Below are positions 12,832 through 24,800 of a stretch of DNA of 64,000 nucleotides, in pieces (positions within the stretch are counted from its first letter, which is position 1; each line of letters starts with the position of its first letter). The notes under the pieces were generated by a model. That model was not told the origin of the DNA. It searched no databases and worked only from the letters and a program-made list of their open reading frames with translations. The stretch is from Cyanoderma ruficeps (Eukaryota > Chordata > Aves > Passeriformes > Timaliidae), in assembly GCA_008694505.1 (NCBI GenBank), contig VZDJ01000662.1:124001-188000 (forward strand), given 5' to 3'. The translations under genes were made by a program, and so were the position numbers.

Positions 12832-12925
12832 CTTATAATAAAAAAAAACCTTGGTCTTACTTATCAATCTAAATATTACACTACATTCATGGAATGCGCT
12901 GCCAAAGAATGAGAACTCTAGCAAG

Positions 12926-15900
12926 CAGAGAACTACTACTGTGGTCTAACAGTCTGTGAGATGGCTGTATTACTTTGTACCATAAAGAAAGGTTTATTAT
13001 ACTCTGAGAAAACACTGTTAAAAATAGATGGTTACATGGGTTAAAAATAAAAGGTAAAGAATTCTTACACCATCCTTAAACTCTGCTTTTTCAGAAATGT
13101 AATCAGATAGGTTGATAGGCTGAACCAACTTCTCACAGAGTAACTACATCTTCATCTGGGAAATGGTTTTGCAAACTGTCCAAGACCAAATAAATAGGCT
13201 ACAATGAGCACAGTGCATGCAACTAATACTTTCGATAAGATATTTTTTTTTTTAAATCCTGGTTTGATTTAGAGGTTTAAGAAAAGGTCTTAATCTCCAG
13301 ATAGTGTATTTATATCACTGGTGTTGCCATTACATAAACTTGGTCAATAAACCTTGAGTGCCAACTAAATCTGTGTCTTTTGAGGATATCTGCATGCATT
13401 GTTTGTGGACAATTTGATGCCTGTGAGATAGAAATTATAACTCTATACTTTTTTGGCAAGGAATGTTACATCACTGAATCAAGGTCTAGATAGAAATACT
13501 TCTTTATTTTCTGGTTTGCCTTTTTTTTAATTCCTTTACTAAAAATAAGACCTTTTTTGCAACTTGTTATTTTTTTTCTGCAACTGACATGTGGCTGTCA
13601 GCTCCTATCTCCTCAAAGGCTGACAGAAAAAAGAACAACAAAGAGCTTTTGTAAGTTTTCTTCCCCATTGCAGCACAGGATTTGATTCACAATCTGAGTG
13701 CTCTTACTGACTGTTTCCAAGAGAAAAATATCTTGATTATCAGGAGCTCATGATAAGTATGGTTCCACCTCTGAAATATCTGGTTCAAGAAGATAAAGTC
13801 TCTCAATCCAGGTTGTCGGAAAGAGAGAAACCTTACTGTACAAAAAATTAGTGCAGCCAACTTGAAGGAATGAGAAAATTTCTTGTATTCTTTTGTGGTA
13901 AATTCATAACTAAAAGTCAGTTTTCTAAAATACCCAATAAATGGCAAAACTTTCTTTTCTGTTTTCTTTGCCGCAATTTACAGTGAAGTTAAGTTACAAA
14001 ATCATGGTTGGAGGCCATTTAATAAATTGTTATAGGTTGGCAGTGTCCTGAAGATCATTTGTATCATTTCATTGAGCTGTTTAGCATTTTCTACTGCCTA
14101 TAAAGATTCTGTGATCACATTGTCATGTATTGTTTTGAACATTGGTAGATACCCTGTGGTGCCTAAAAATCATACACATTTTTGTATACGCTTCAAATAA
14201 ATATGACACTTATTATGGCTCTATTTTTAATTATACATTCAGTCATGAAGTGCAGTGGGATAGCAGGACATTAGTAGGGCACTTACAGCTGAGCCTGAAA
14301 GGTAGTGACAGAACTGGCTTGAAAGGAGTAGAAAAATATTTGCTTGTCCAGTACGTACAACTTACTCATTGAGACCCTATTTCTCTATTTTTGTTTATTT
14401 TCTAGCCTAATGAATCATATGCTTCCCTTTAATTTTGTTATTTGTGAAAAAATTTCTACATGTTCTTAGAAGATTTCCTTTCAGTTATTCGGACACCTGT
14501 AGAAAATGTAGGGAATATAGTAGGCTGCAATGATTTTTTTTTTTTCCCAATCTAGTAAAATCAGACAAGATTCTCTCCACTCATCATTAACACTCATTGA
14601 AATGATCAAGTAGGGAGTTTTTATAATTAGTTAGTGAATAATGTTTGTTGATGTTATGCTGCTACATGTTTTGTATGTGGCATGCTAGAGTGAGCTTCTC
14701 AGTCTTTCAATATTACAATTTTTGTAGAAAATTTTTCCCCCTTAGGTTACCTCCCCTATTTTAATTTTCCAGTTAAAAAATGTCTTTCATAAACATACCA
14801 TATCAGACATATCTAAAATTTGGAAATTCAGCATTGTGTTCTTGTGTGATGTGTTTCTGAGTGGGAAGAGGTCACCCATTGCCTTTTTATCATTGAATGA
14901 CCCAGCAGAATGGTGAGGGTTAGATTTTTTCTTTTTAGTTGCAGTACAGTTTGCAGAAGTGGAATGCTGTACCTTTTGATTTAAGAGATTTAAGTAATCA
15001 TAATCCAAAATGGGGGTTTTTTTGGTTTTTTCAAGGAAGTGTTCCATAGAAACTTAGAGGGCTCTGCATTATAGGCCTAAGTAGTAAATTTATAAGCTGT
15101 ATTTGCAGTACGTTTTTGTAACTCCATATTTTTCTAGTTTGGTTTTGGAAGGACATTTATTTCTCTTTTTTTCACCCATATCAGTATCAGAAATGGTATA
15201 GTACCTTTCTTGATTTTCTTTAATGGTTTTGTTTTTATTCTTATTCTATTAGAAACATATAGCAAAAATAAATATACAGTACAGTTTCTTTTGCAGACCC
15301 TAACGCAAGGCATTTAGAGAGTCTGCTTGTGATTGCTAAATAGCACAGAAACCATATGGCGAGCAGATACACACCATGGACAATGTGGAATAAACTCTTC
15401 CATCAATAATGCTACTGTAAATATGTAGAAACTTGTGCTCTCCCTACTTCTCCCTCATTTAATCTCGCTTCTGCAGACAGGTATATGTCATTGATTGGAT
15501 TTTCTTTATTACAGGCTTACATAAACTAAAAAAGGATGGTCATACAAGCGCTCCCATATATTATTTTATCTGATTTTACTGCAGGGAGATAGAAGGGGCA
15601 GAACTGCTGTGACTGCAGTTAGTGGGACATCTTGCATTGACTTCTGTGAGTTCATGATCACAGATTTTTACCCTTCAAAAAAGTCAATGCTTTTATATTG
15701 TACTCTTATCTATTCTACTGAGGGTCACTGTCTAGCAAACAGCACTTTAAGATACAGTATACTTCCTTCAGCTAAAAAAACCTCCAAACCCCAAACCTCG
15801 ATATTTATGTGGTTCACTTTTCTTCGAATCATTACGTAGCAATTAAAGGAAAGCAATGACTGGGGACTAAGTAGAAAAGTGTATTTCATATCCTTTCAGT

Positions 15901-18149
15901 GAACTAATAAAAAATTTATGCCCTTTTATAATACAGTATAAGCTGATGCAGGCTTACAAGGGATTGGAAGTAGGATGTTATTCTTAGTACAGAGCATCTG
16001 TGTTTATAAAGCAAATTTTGTCATTATATCAGCAAGTATAGTTTACACTGGTTTATGTAGATCAGATGTATTACATACTAACCTTTCAGGATTAAAAATG
16101 CAATACAGCAGACTGCTGGATTTTAAGGTGATAATAGAATGTAATAACCTAAAAACTAATAACTGGTTTTGAAATAAAATTAGAAACTTGAAGAAATAGA
16201 TTCATTCAGATATATATTTATATAGATGTATATGGTAGATAAGAAATAAAGATAGACATGAAAATCAATGGGATCTCAGATCTCTAGCTCAGGCAACTGC
16301 AAATTTATTTTAAAAAGTGTAAGTATTCTTCATGGCTGTAGATTTTTTTTTCCTTTGACATGCATTCTCCCACTGTTTTCTACTGCCAAGATATTATTCT
16401 TATACATTGTTTCTTTCTCCTGTCACCCCTGCTTCCGCCTGAATCTCCTAGAAATGGTGCCATTTGTTGTTGTTTGATTGAATCTGCTATACAGTGTCTT
16501 CATGGTGGCAGTGTAATGTTTTGCATCCTTTATTAATTTTACTTGTAGTCCTAAGATTTTAATTGTGTCTAAAACATAGTATATGTAGCATGGTTATATA
16601 ATGTTATAAGCTGATGACACACCAAATCAACATTCATTTAAAATATTCCACCATGACCTCTCTCTATATATATATATAATTTTTTAGCTCTTATTTCAAA
16701 TATATTTAGTTCACTTTTATTATAACCTCAGCTGGATTAATTAAAAATTATACTCAAGATTTTTTTAATGCTTCTACCCCAATTTTCAGAACATTGCTGT
16801 GAATTGTAATGGTGTAGGCTGCTAATTGCAGCTCCAGCAGTCACTACCAAACTATTCAATACAAACTGGTTGGTTGGTTGTCTACATTCTTCTCCAGAAG
16901 GGGAATTACTAGTTATGGATTGTATATAGGCCAAGGAACACCATGAATTTATTATTAGCATAGTTAAAATTTTGACACTCTAATGAAAGGACTCTAGTCA
17001 TAGCATATTGACACATATTTTTCAGATTGGCTAATTATTGTAGCTTATTTGCATTCACTTTCCAATCACAAATAGCCTAAATACCTCTGAAGTATCTTGG
17101 TTGTCATGATCATTTCTCCACTGCTTCTAGGAACCACAGGCAATGATTTCAATTTTAGGGTGTAAGGAGTACAGTGAACTGCACTAAGACATGGCCTTGA
17201 CTCAAATCAGTTTGATACTAACTTTGGGGTTATGTCCTCTTACTCTTGGATCCATTTTGGGAAATTTTTAAGTTTGGTCTTGAAATCTACTAACCTGGTT
17301 GCTCTTTATTCGTCTGAATTTCTCTTTCATATATTGCATTTGAATTATGTGAACGATTGACTACATATGTATGCTTTTTTTAAGCTGGATACTTGCTTTT
17401 GTGCACATTGTTGCCTTTAAAGCTGTTTTTTTCTGATTTCCAGGTCCGCATTTGTTTCATGCTTGATAACAAATTGTTTTTGAGTTGCTTATAGCCTGAC
17501 CTCCTTTATTGCCAGGTGCCTGTACTTTCTAAATCTTAGTGTTAGTAAACTGTCCTTGCCTGTACTCTCATACACTGCACTTTTATTTTAGGGTGACACA
17601 TAGTTCATCCCACAAAGAATTCTGCTTGTTATAGGTATCTTATTATTTAGAAATACATAAATGATAATTATAGTTGCATACAGCAGTACAAAACTCATTA
17701 AAAGTTAAAAAAAAGGTGCTTAATATTAATCTGCTGGTTAGAAAATCTCAGTTCATATTTTACAAGATAAAGCAGAGGTTAAGATTGTCCCAAAAAAGTT
17801 TAGCCTCAGAAATCCTGAGACTCATGTTTTTTACTTTTAGAGAAAATGTTGACTTCTTACAGCAGCAATGACACCAATACATTTATATAAGATATATGAC
17901 TACCTTTACCTGACAAACATACGAATGAAGGAGGAGCACATCATTTACACATAGTGTAAACCTGTGATACGGGCTACTCAAATTCAGGGTAAACTGTTTA
18001 AAATACCTTTTATATAATAAAAGTAACAGGTCAACTTAGGAAACCAAAGGTAGTCACAGCATATTTCAATTTCCAAATATATTTCAAGTATATTGGTGTA
18101 AGATACTAATTTTCCTTATCACTGTTGTTTTTTCCAACCGGATATCACT
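12926..18149. other. Unannotated AT-rich sequence
   Basis: No gene or interspersed repeat recognised. Low-complexity items include T-runs near 13243 and 14535 and a (TA)n run at 16664-16678. Several 60-90-codon ORFs (13687, 14787, 15609, 16737) have no domain and fit chance. Confidence 0.5.
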
Positions 18150-20085
18150 AACTGGAATTACTAAGCCACTCTTTGAAAGGTCACAGGAAGGAGAAGTGCC
18201 TTAGGACTGGATGAAAGTCACTCCAGCCTTCAAAGAGTGCAAGGAGGACCCAGGAATCAGAATCACAGAGTATTTCAAGTTGGAAAGGGTCTCACAAGGG
18301 TCAGCAAAGTCCACTTCCTGAGCCTGCACAGGACAGCCCTGAGAATCACACCATGTGACTGAGGGCATTGTCCAAATGCTGCTTGAACTCTGTTGGGCTG
18401 GTGCTGTGACCACTTTGCTGGGGAGGTGTTCCAGTGCCCAGCCACTCTCTGGGTGAAGAACCTTTTCCTAACATCGAACCTAAACTTTCCCTCACAAGCT
18501 TCAGACCATTTCCTCTGGTCATGTTACTGGTCACACAGAGAAGGATCAGTGTCTACCCCTTCTCTTCTCCTGCAGAGGACGGTGTAGACTGTAAGGGGGT
18601 CTCTCCTCAGTGTCCTCCAGGCTGAGCAGACCAAAGGGCCTCAGCTGCCCAGCGTACGATTTCCTATCCCTACCCTTCACCATCTGCATAGCCCTGCTTT
18701 GGTCATTCTGTAATAGAATAAAATATTATCTTGTGATGCTGAAAACTGCATACAGTATTCAAGGTTAGGCCACACCAGTGCAGGAAACGACAGGCCAGGA
18801 AGCCTTGACTGGAATGATGATGGAACAACTCATGCTGGTTGTCCTGTCTCAGTATGTGGAGGCAAAGAAGTTGTCAGGAGTAGTCACCATGGATTCACCA
18901 AGGGGACATCATGCTTGGCCAAGCTGATTACCTTCTGTTGATGGCATGGCTGTCAGGGTAGATGAGGGGAGGGCAGCAGATGCTGTCAGCCTTGACTTCA
19001 GCAAGGCTTTTGACCCTTTCTCCCATAACAAACTCACAGGGAAGCTCAGCAAGTGTGGGTTAGATGAATGGACAGTGAGGCAGGTCTGGCTGACTGGCAG
19101 AGCTCAGAGGCTGGTTGTGGAGTCTGGCAGGAGGCCCATGGCAGTGTTCCCCAGGGGCCAGCACTGGGTACAGTCTTGCTCAGCCCATTTATCCATGACC
19201 AGGATGAAGGGACAGAGCTACCCCCAGCAAGTTTGCAGGGGACACAAAAATGGGAGAAATAGCTAATACCCCAGGGAGCTGTTATGCTGCATTCAGAGAG
19301 ACCTGGACTGGATGGAGAGTTGGGTGGAGAGGAACCCAATGAATTTTGACAAAGGCAAGTGCAGGGTCCTGCACCTGGGGAAGAATAACTCTACAAACCA
19401 GCACAGGGGATGATTTGCCTGGTGGGAGCTCTGCAGGGAAGGACCTGGGGGTGGACAACAAGCTGTCCATGAGCCAGCAGTGTGGCCTTGTGGCCAAGAA
19501 GGCCAGTGGTGCTCTGAGGTTCATTAGGGAGAGCATTGCCTACAGGTTGAGGGGAGATCCTGTCCCTTTATTCTGCACCAGTGCACCTTTGCCTGGAATA
19601 CTGTGTCTGGTTCTGGCCTGTCCAGTTCAAGAACAGCAAGGAACTCCTGGAGAGCTATCAAGATTATTGGGGGACTGGAGCATCATCTCTTATGATGAAA
19701 GGTTGAGAGAGCTGGCCCAGTTTAACCTGGAGAAAAGGTGACTGAATGGGGATCTTATCAATGTGTACAAATATCTTAAGAGCAGGTGCCAAGAGGATGA
19801 GACCAGACTGTTTCCAGTGGTGTCCAGAGACAGGACAACGAGCACAAACTGAAAGGTAGTTTGAGGAGTATGAAGATATACTGAATATGATGAAAAACCT
19901 TTTTTTGAAGGTGACCACACACTCTAACAGGCTGCCCAGAGATGTTGTGAAGTGGATTTATTTTAAACTGCATGATCTTAATCCTGTGCATCCTGCTTTA
20001 GGTGAGTCTTCTTTAACAGTCCAGTTGGACTAGGTTGTCTCCAGAAATTCCTTTCAACCTCAACCATTTTGTGATGCTGTGAATT
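18150..20085 (+). mobile_element. CR1 LINE, long copy split by a nested CR1
   Basis: The longest CR1 in the window, interrupted at 18257-18786 by an antisense CR1. Left of the break the translation reads KVTPAFKECKEDPGN. Right of it come HHGFTKGTSCLAKLI, then DAVSLDFSKAFD and KCGLDEWTVR (the reverse-transcriptase palm), then KCRVLHL-, KDLGVDNKLSMSQQC- and SYDERLRELAQF-like blocks. The 3' UTR ends in TTTGTGATGCTGTGAA at about 20070-20085. The catalytic FADDT block reads FAGDT (GGG codon at 19238-19240), and several frameshifts break the frame. The 5' end is truncated in mid-ORF2. ORFs at 18946-19266 and 19346-19741 are its pieces. Confidence 0.93.
18257..18780 (-). mobile_element. Nested CR1 LINE 3' fragment
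   Basis: Reads antisense inside the larger CR1. Its 3' end is at the left (TCAGAATCACAGAG) and it continues through CR1 3' UTR landmarks such as AGTTGGAAAGGGTCTCACAA, TTCCAGTGCCCAGCC and GAAGAACCTTTTCCTAACAT. It ends at the right at GGCCACACCAGTG, the LVRPHL region of ORF2. The hexamer CAGGAA flanks it on both sides (18251-18256 and 18781-18786), and joining the outer parts across one copy restores a continuous CR1 reading. It therefore inserted after the outer copy. Confidence 0.92.
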
Positions 20086-21780
20086 TAGGAATTTGTCATT
20101 TTTATGATTGGAGCATTTCCATACTCCCTAGTAAAGTAACAGTGTAATGCAACCATTGTCTGAGGTTTTAGTTACACATTTGCTGATTCATTACTCTGTA
20201 ACATTATTTCATAATAAACAGATTAGAAAATTATGTATCCAATACATTAGCATTTCAGCAATGGGGATATTTTATATTTTCCCCATTATAAAGCTTTCTA
20301 AAGTTGGTGTTATTTCTGGAAGAGGAAGAAATAGATTTAGGATACTTCTATTTCCTTCTGTCATCAACTTTGAGCAGTAAGTATCTTGCTGGTTTTTTTC
20401 CCTCTGTTAGCTTTTTTAATTTGCTTGCACTTTATTTGACATGAATATAAGCAACTTCCAGCATTTCCAAAGAGTGAAACAAGCTTTCCAATATAGTTCT
20501 GGCAAAGCAGTGACCTGCAAAACCCTTGGCATTTCATTCCTTGGTCTCTACTGAGTAGAAATTGCCAATCATTCAGAGCAGTGCCAAATTGTGTAGTGCT
20601 TTCATGATGTGAAAAGGATCTATTAAATGCTGGTGGGAGACTACCCAGCTGATTTATTTCATTTCAGTTGCAAACAAAGTAAATGAAGTCGCCAGGCATA
20701 AATCTAATTTTTCTCAAAAAACAAAAAGCTACTTCAGTCATATTTTGCTTGCAGCTAGTGAATTTACTGTTTTTTGTAACCGGTTTGATACAAATATAAA
20801 TCGCTTCATTTTTTTTCCTGCATTGTGCTCAAAGAAACTAAAGAGAAAAAAAAAAAAGGTGGAAGATCTTTCCTGGCACTAACCAAAAAGAGATAAAAAA
20901 AGAATGAATGCCGAATCTTGACAGCTAGACTCAGAAAAAAAGCAGTGCTGACTTTTTGGGAAATTAAAATATCTAAGAACAGACATACAGGGGAAAATAA
21001 GAAACCTGAGGTGGAACATGACATTGGCAAATCTCTTAGTCTCATTTATGGATGAAAAGGAAACCTTGAGCTGAGTTAAAAAATGCAATCTAATTTCCTT
21101 AGAGGAGAATAAACAGTGAATTAAAGATGGAAAAAATTCAGTATATCGTGAGTAAGTTTGCCTGTCATGGCCATGAAAACCAAAGTGGAGAAAGAATGAG
21201 GGATGGAATGCATGCTTTAAGGTTGTTATGTCAGACGAGTCTGGCTTAGAGGGATAATAGCCAACATAATGTAGACAACAATATATATGCATGCAAAAAA
21301 TATCTTAAAGGCTGTGAACTCTTTCTGAGTAAAAGGCCTATAAATTTAAATCAACTTGAAACAGCTAGCTAAGAGCCTGTTACTATTGAAAATTCTGGGA
21401 TTTGCATTTCATGCATTTATTCCCCTCTGAATAAAATTTCTTGTTCTGTCAGATGTAATTGACATAGGAGTCAGACAACACTGTAGATGAAGGTATGAGA
21501 ACTCTACTACCTAAATACCCTGATATAGTCTTCTGACTTCTAACTTCAAAACCTATCTAAAACCTTGGGGTTTGTTCCCTTTTAAGTTAGGTAACATGTC
21601 TTGGGCAATATCAAAACTTCCATTTTGCTTATTTCTTCACTTGTTTAGATGGTAAAAACTGGCTTCTTGTCTTGTTTAAGATGGCAAAAGTGTAGACTGG
21701 AAGTATAATGGATAATAGGACTTCAGAAGCCTTTAGTATTGATGTTGAGACTCTGGCATTAGTGGTCCCAGTATTCCCTT
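20086..21780. other. Unannotated AT-rich sequence
   Basis: No gene or interspersed repeat recognised. ORFs of 80-137 codons on the minus strand at 20806-21292 lie in A-rich sequence and carry no domain. Confidence 0.5.
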
Positions 21781-21789
21781 NNNNNNNNN
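21781..21789. other. Assembly gap (9 N) beside a T-run
   Basis: Nine Ns followed by a run of T at 21790-21806. Homopolymer-associated gap; the translation across it is meaningless. Confidence 0.97.
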
Positions 21790-21806
21790 TTTTTTTTTTT
21801 TTTTTT

Positions 21807-24800
21807 AAGAAATAATATATTATGAAGAATATTCTTGCATAATACTGCTTCACAGACCATTTCCTAGTGAAATGCAGTAGCCAATTCACATGATACTCAG
21901 TTGGATAAAGAAGAAGAAAATAATTGGGATAAATATACAGTACTTATCTGTTGGAGTCCTGGCTTATAGAAAAATGTTTTGAGGGGCAAAATATGTAGGT
22001 GCAGTACATAAATGCTTTATGCTTAAAAACATAGAGAGATACATAGGTGGTGACAGACCAAACTGTCCTCAGTTGTAGGCAGAACATCCGCTTATTCCAC
22101 TGAAGTGCAAATGGTGAGCAAAAATCTTCCTTGACATTATCCATTGCATGAGGTGGTTGGTCAGGAGACATAGATCTGGCCAGGATGCGTAAGTCATTAT
22201 TTTTCATTCATGTGAACATTTTGCTTTAATTTTGAGAAAAGCAACTGGGAAAATGTCTCACTTCTGAGCCTGGCTCAAGCTGAAAAAGCCTTTTCAGGAG
22301 ATGTCCATGTCTTTGCCATTGAAGTCAGAAAAGCATTCCAAGAGTTTTAGATATGTTATGTGGTTGGCTAGTGCAAGCAGAAACAGATGAGTTGTGAGTT
22401 GCCTTCTTAGGATGGTGCAGAGCATGGTAACAGATTTCCAAAAGAAAGATAAGGCAGATTTAAGAAATGCTGATTCCTTAAATCCCATACAGTACCTTGG
22501 ATATACATTCCTGAAGGTGTTGTGTTATGTAGATATTATTTGACACTAAATCAAGGAGGTATCCTGTTGGCAGAAATTTCTAACAGTCCATCTGTGTTCC
22601 TTTTGCTCTACCTTAGCTGAAAAGTTCAAACTTTCTGAGTGTTACTGGTGCGTTGATTTTGAAAATAGTTTGCTGATGTTGATGCAAGCACTGCTTCAGC
22701 ACAAAATGAGAGTTCCTACTGGTGCCAAATGTCCTGTTATTGCTAAGAAAACCTCTTCAAGGTTATCACTGAAATTTTCCAATTTGTGGTAGATTTGGTT
22801 AGAATAAAAAAAAATAGATGAAAGAGCTGAAAAATGCAGCTAACTTATGAGGTGTTTCTTAATTCAAACTATAGTATAGGGAATATAATACAAACAAGAG
22901 AATATATTGCTTGTTCTTAAATGCAAAAAAGCCCTAAAGTAATTTATGGTGTGGTTTCCTAAATTTATTGGAATGTGGTATTTGGGGCATAGTGTTTCTT
23001 TGTTAGCAAGTATGTATGTATCTAGTAAGATACAGACTCACTCATTATGTAAACATCAAATTAACATTGTCCTTAGCTAGATCTCACTTACTCAAAAATC
23101 CTTATAATAATATAATCTCTTTTTCATTGAAATAGCCTTTCTGCTCTATTATTTGCCAATATTTTGAATAAAAATTTGCTTTCTCTTGGGGGCTTATTTT
23201 ATGTTACTTATTCTACACAATTTAGAGGTTTTATTTTTGACCATGAAATAAGCCTTATAATGAAAGTCATAAAACTAGTTTAATATATATCCTGTTCTAT
23301 CTTATAGAACTTTTAATTTCAATATGTGCTAAAATCCCATGTAAGTTATTTTGATTTTCCTTCTGTCTATCTGTTAAATGTTTAAATGACATTATGCTAT
23401 GATATATTTTATACTGTATTTTGTTCCATCATCAATATTGTAAGCATAAATTTAGGTAGACTGACTATTCTCTGTTTTCTATTTTTCTGGGCATCCAGAG
23501 CAAAATAATTCAATATCTCACTAAAGTTTTCACTCCAGAATTATTGTATTTCAAAATCTCCTCTTACACTACAATGAGTGTTTCTCCAAGTTCTCATTGG
23601 AGAAAAATATTAAACTTGTGCAGAAGTAATCTACAAGTGTATCCCTTTACAGATTTCTCTTTATGCCTAATATGATAAACAGGTCTGGGTGGTCATTTTG
23701 TAAAAGTTGATCTTATATTCCACAAAAAAATTACTGGTATGATTTGATCAATCCAATATTTTAGAATTTTAAAAATCTGAATGATTATGATAATATAATT
23801 TTACTGTCTTTGGGAAAGTTAAGGTTTCAGTCAGAGAAGTAAATATTCAAAACCAAGCAAAAGCTTGAAAATTTCTGTTCAAGTATTGATGCAGTGATCT
23901 TATACATGAATTACTGGCCTATACCATTGCTGAAAATTCAAATGTCCTGGGAAGTGATGCTCAAATAATCCCGCAACTACAAACTTGGAAAGTGCAAACA
24001 GCTATGTAATGTTTTCTACAAAGTACGTAATGTGAAGAGAGTTTTTGTTGAAATTTTGCAGCTTGTGTAAAATATTTTCAGAAGCCTTTCAGAAAAGGAT
24101 TTTGAATTATTTGATCTTGCCTTAAGTACCTTTGAAAATGTTAGTTTGGAAGCAAGACTTAACTGATATTAATGTTAGATCTCTGTTGTCATCTCACATT
24201 TTCCGTCAGTATGGATTTTGTATAATTCTGGGGAGTTGCATTAGCATGAAATTTGAATTAGTGGAAGGTAATTTAAAAGAAAGGTTTTACTTCCAAATTT
24301 AAATTCAAAATTTCTATGCAACACTCAAGATCTGATTTTACATTTGCAATCAGAATTATGTATTGCATGTTTTACAAAGAGAAAAGATAAAGGAAATAAA
24401 AATATATGTACTCATCTCATTACTGTCAGGGGATGAAGAAAATGGGTGATTACTTATTGGTTACTAACACAGGTATTTAACAAGGCAATAAAAATATCAG
24501 TGTGTACACTGTTTCTCTTCTCTTGAAATACTCTTTTTTCAATATGGGAGTACAGCTGCATTTCTGCCTGCCTATTAGTAGCATAAAATGTGGGGTTTAT
24601 TATTATAGACTGGCATACACGCAGTCTTAAGAAGATTTAACTGCATACAATTAAACAGTATTGATAGAGGGTAAAAGAGCAACTAGATTTGTCTTTTTCT
24701 AATAAACTATGCATAAATCACAAAATAGTTGCTTTTTACAAATGGGAAAATAGGCATTTAAAATAGATTTGCAATGAATAAAGTCCAGAATTAGCATGAT

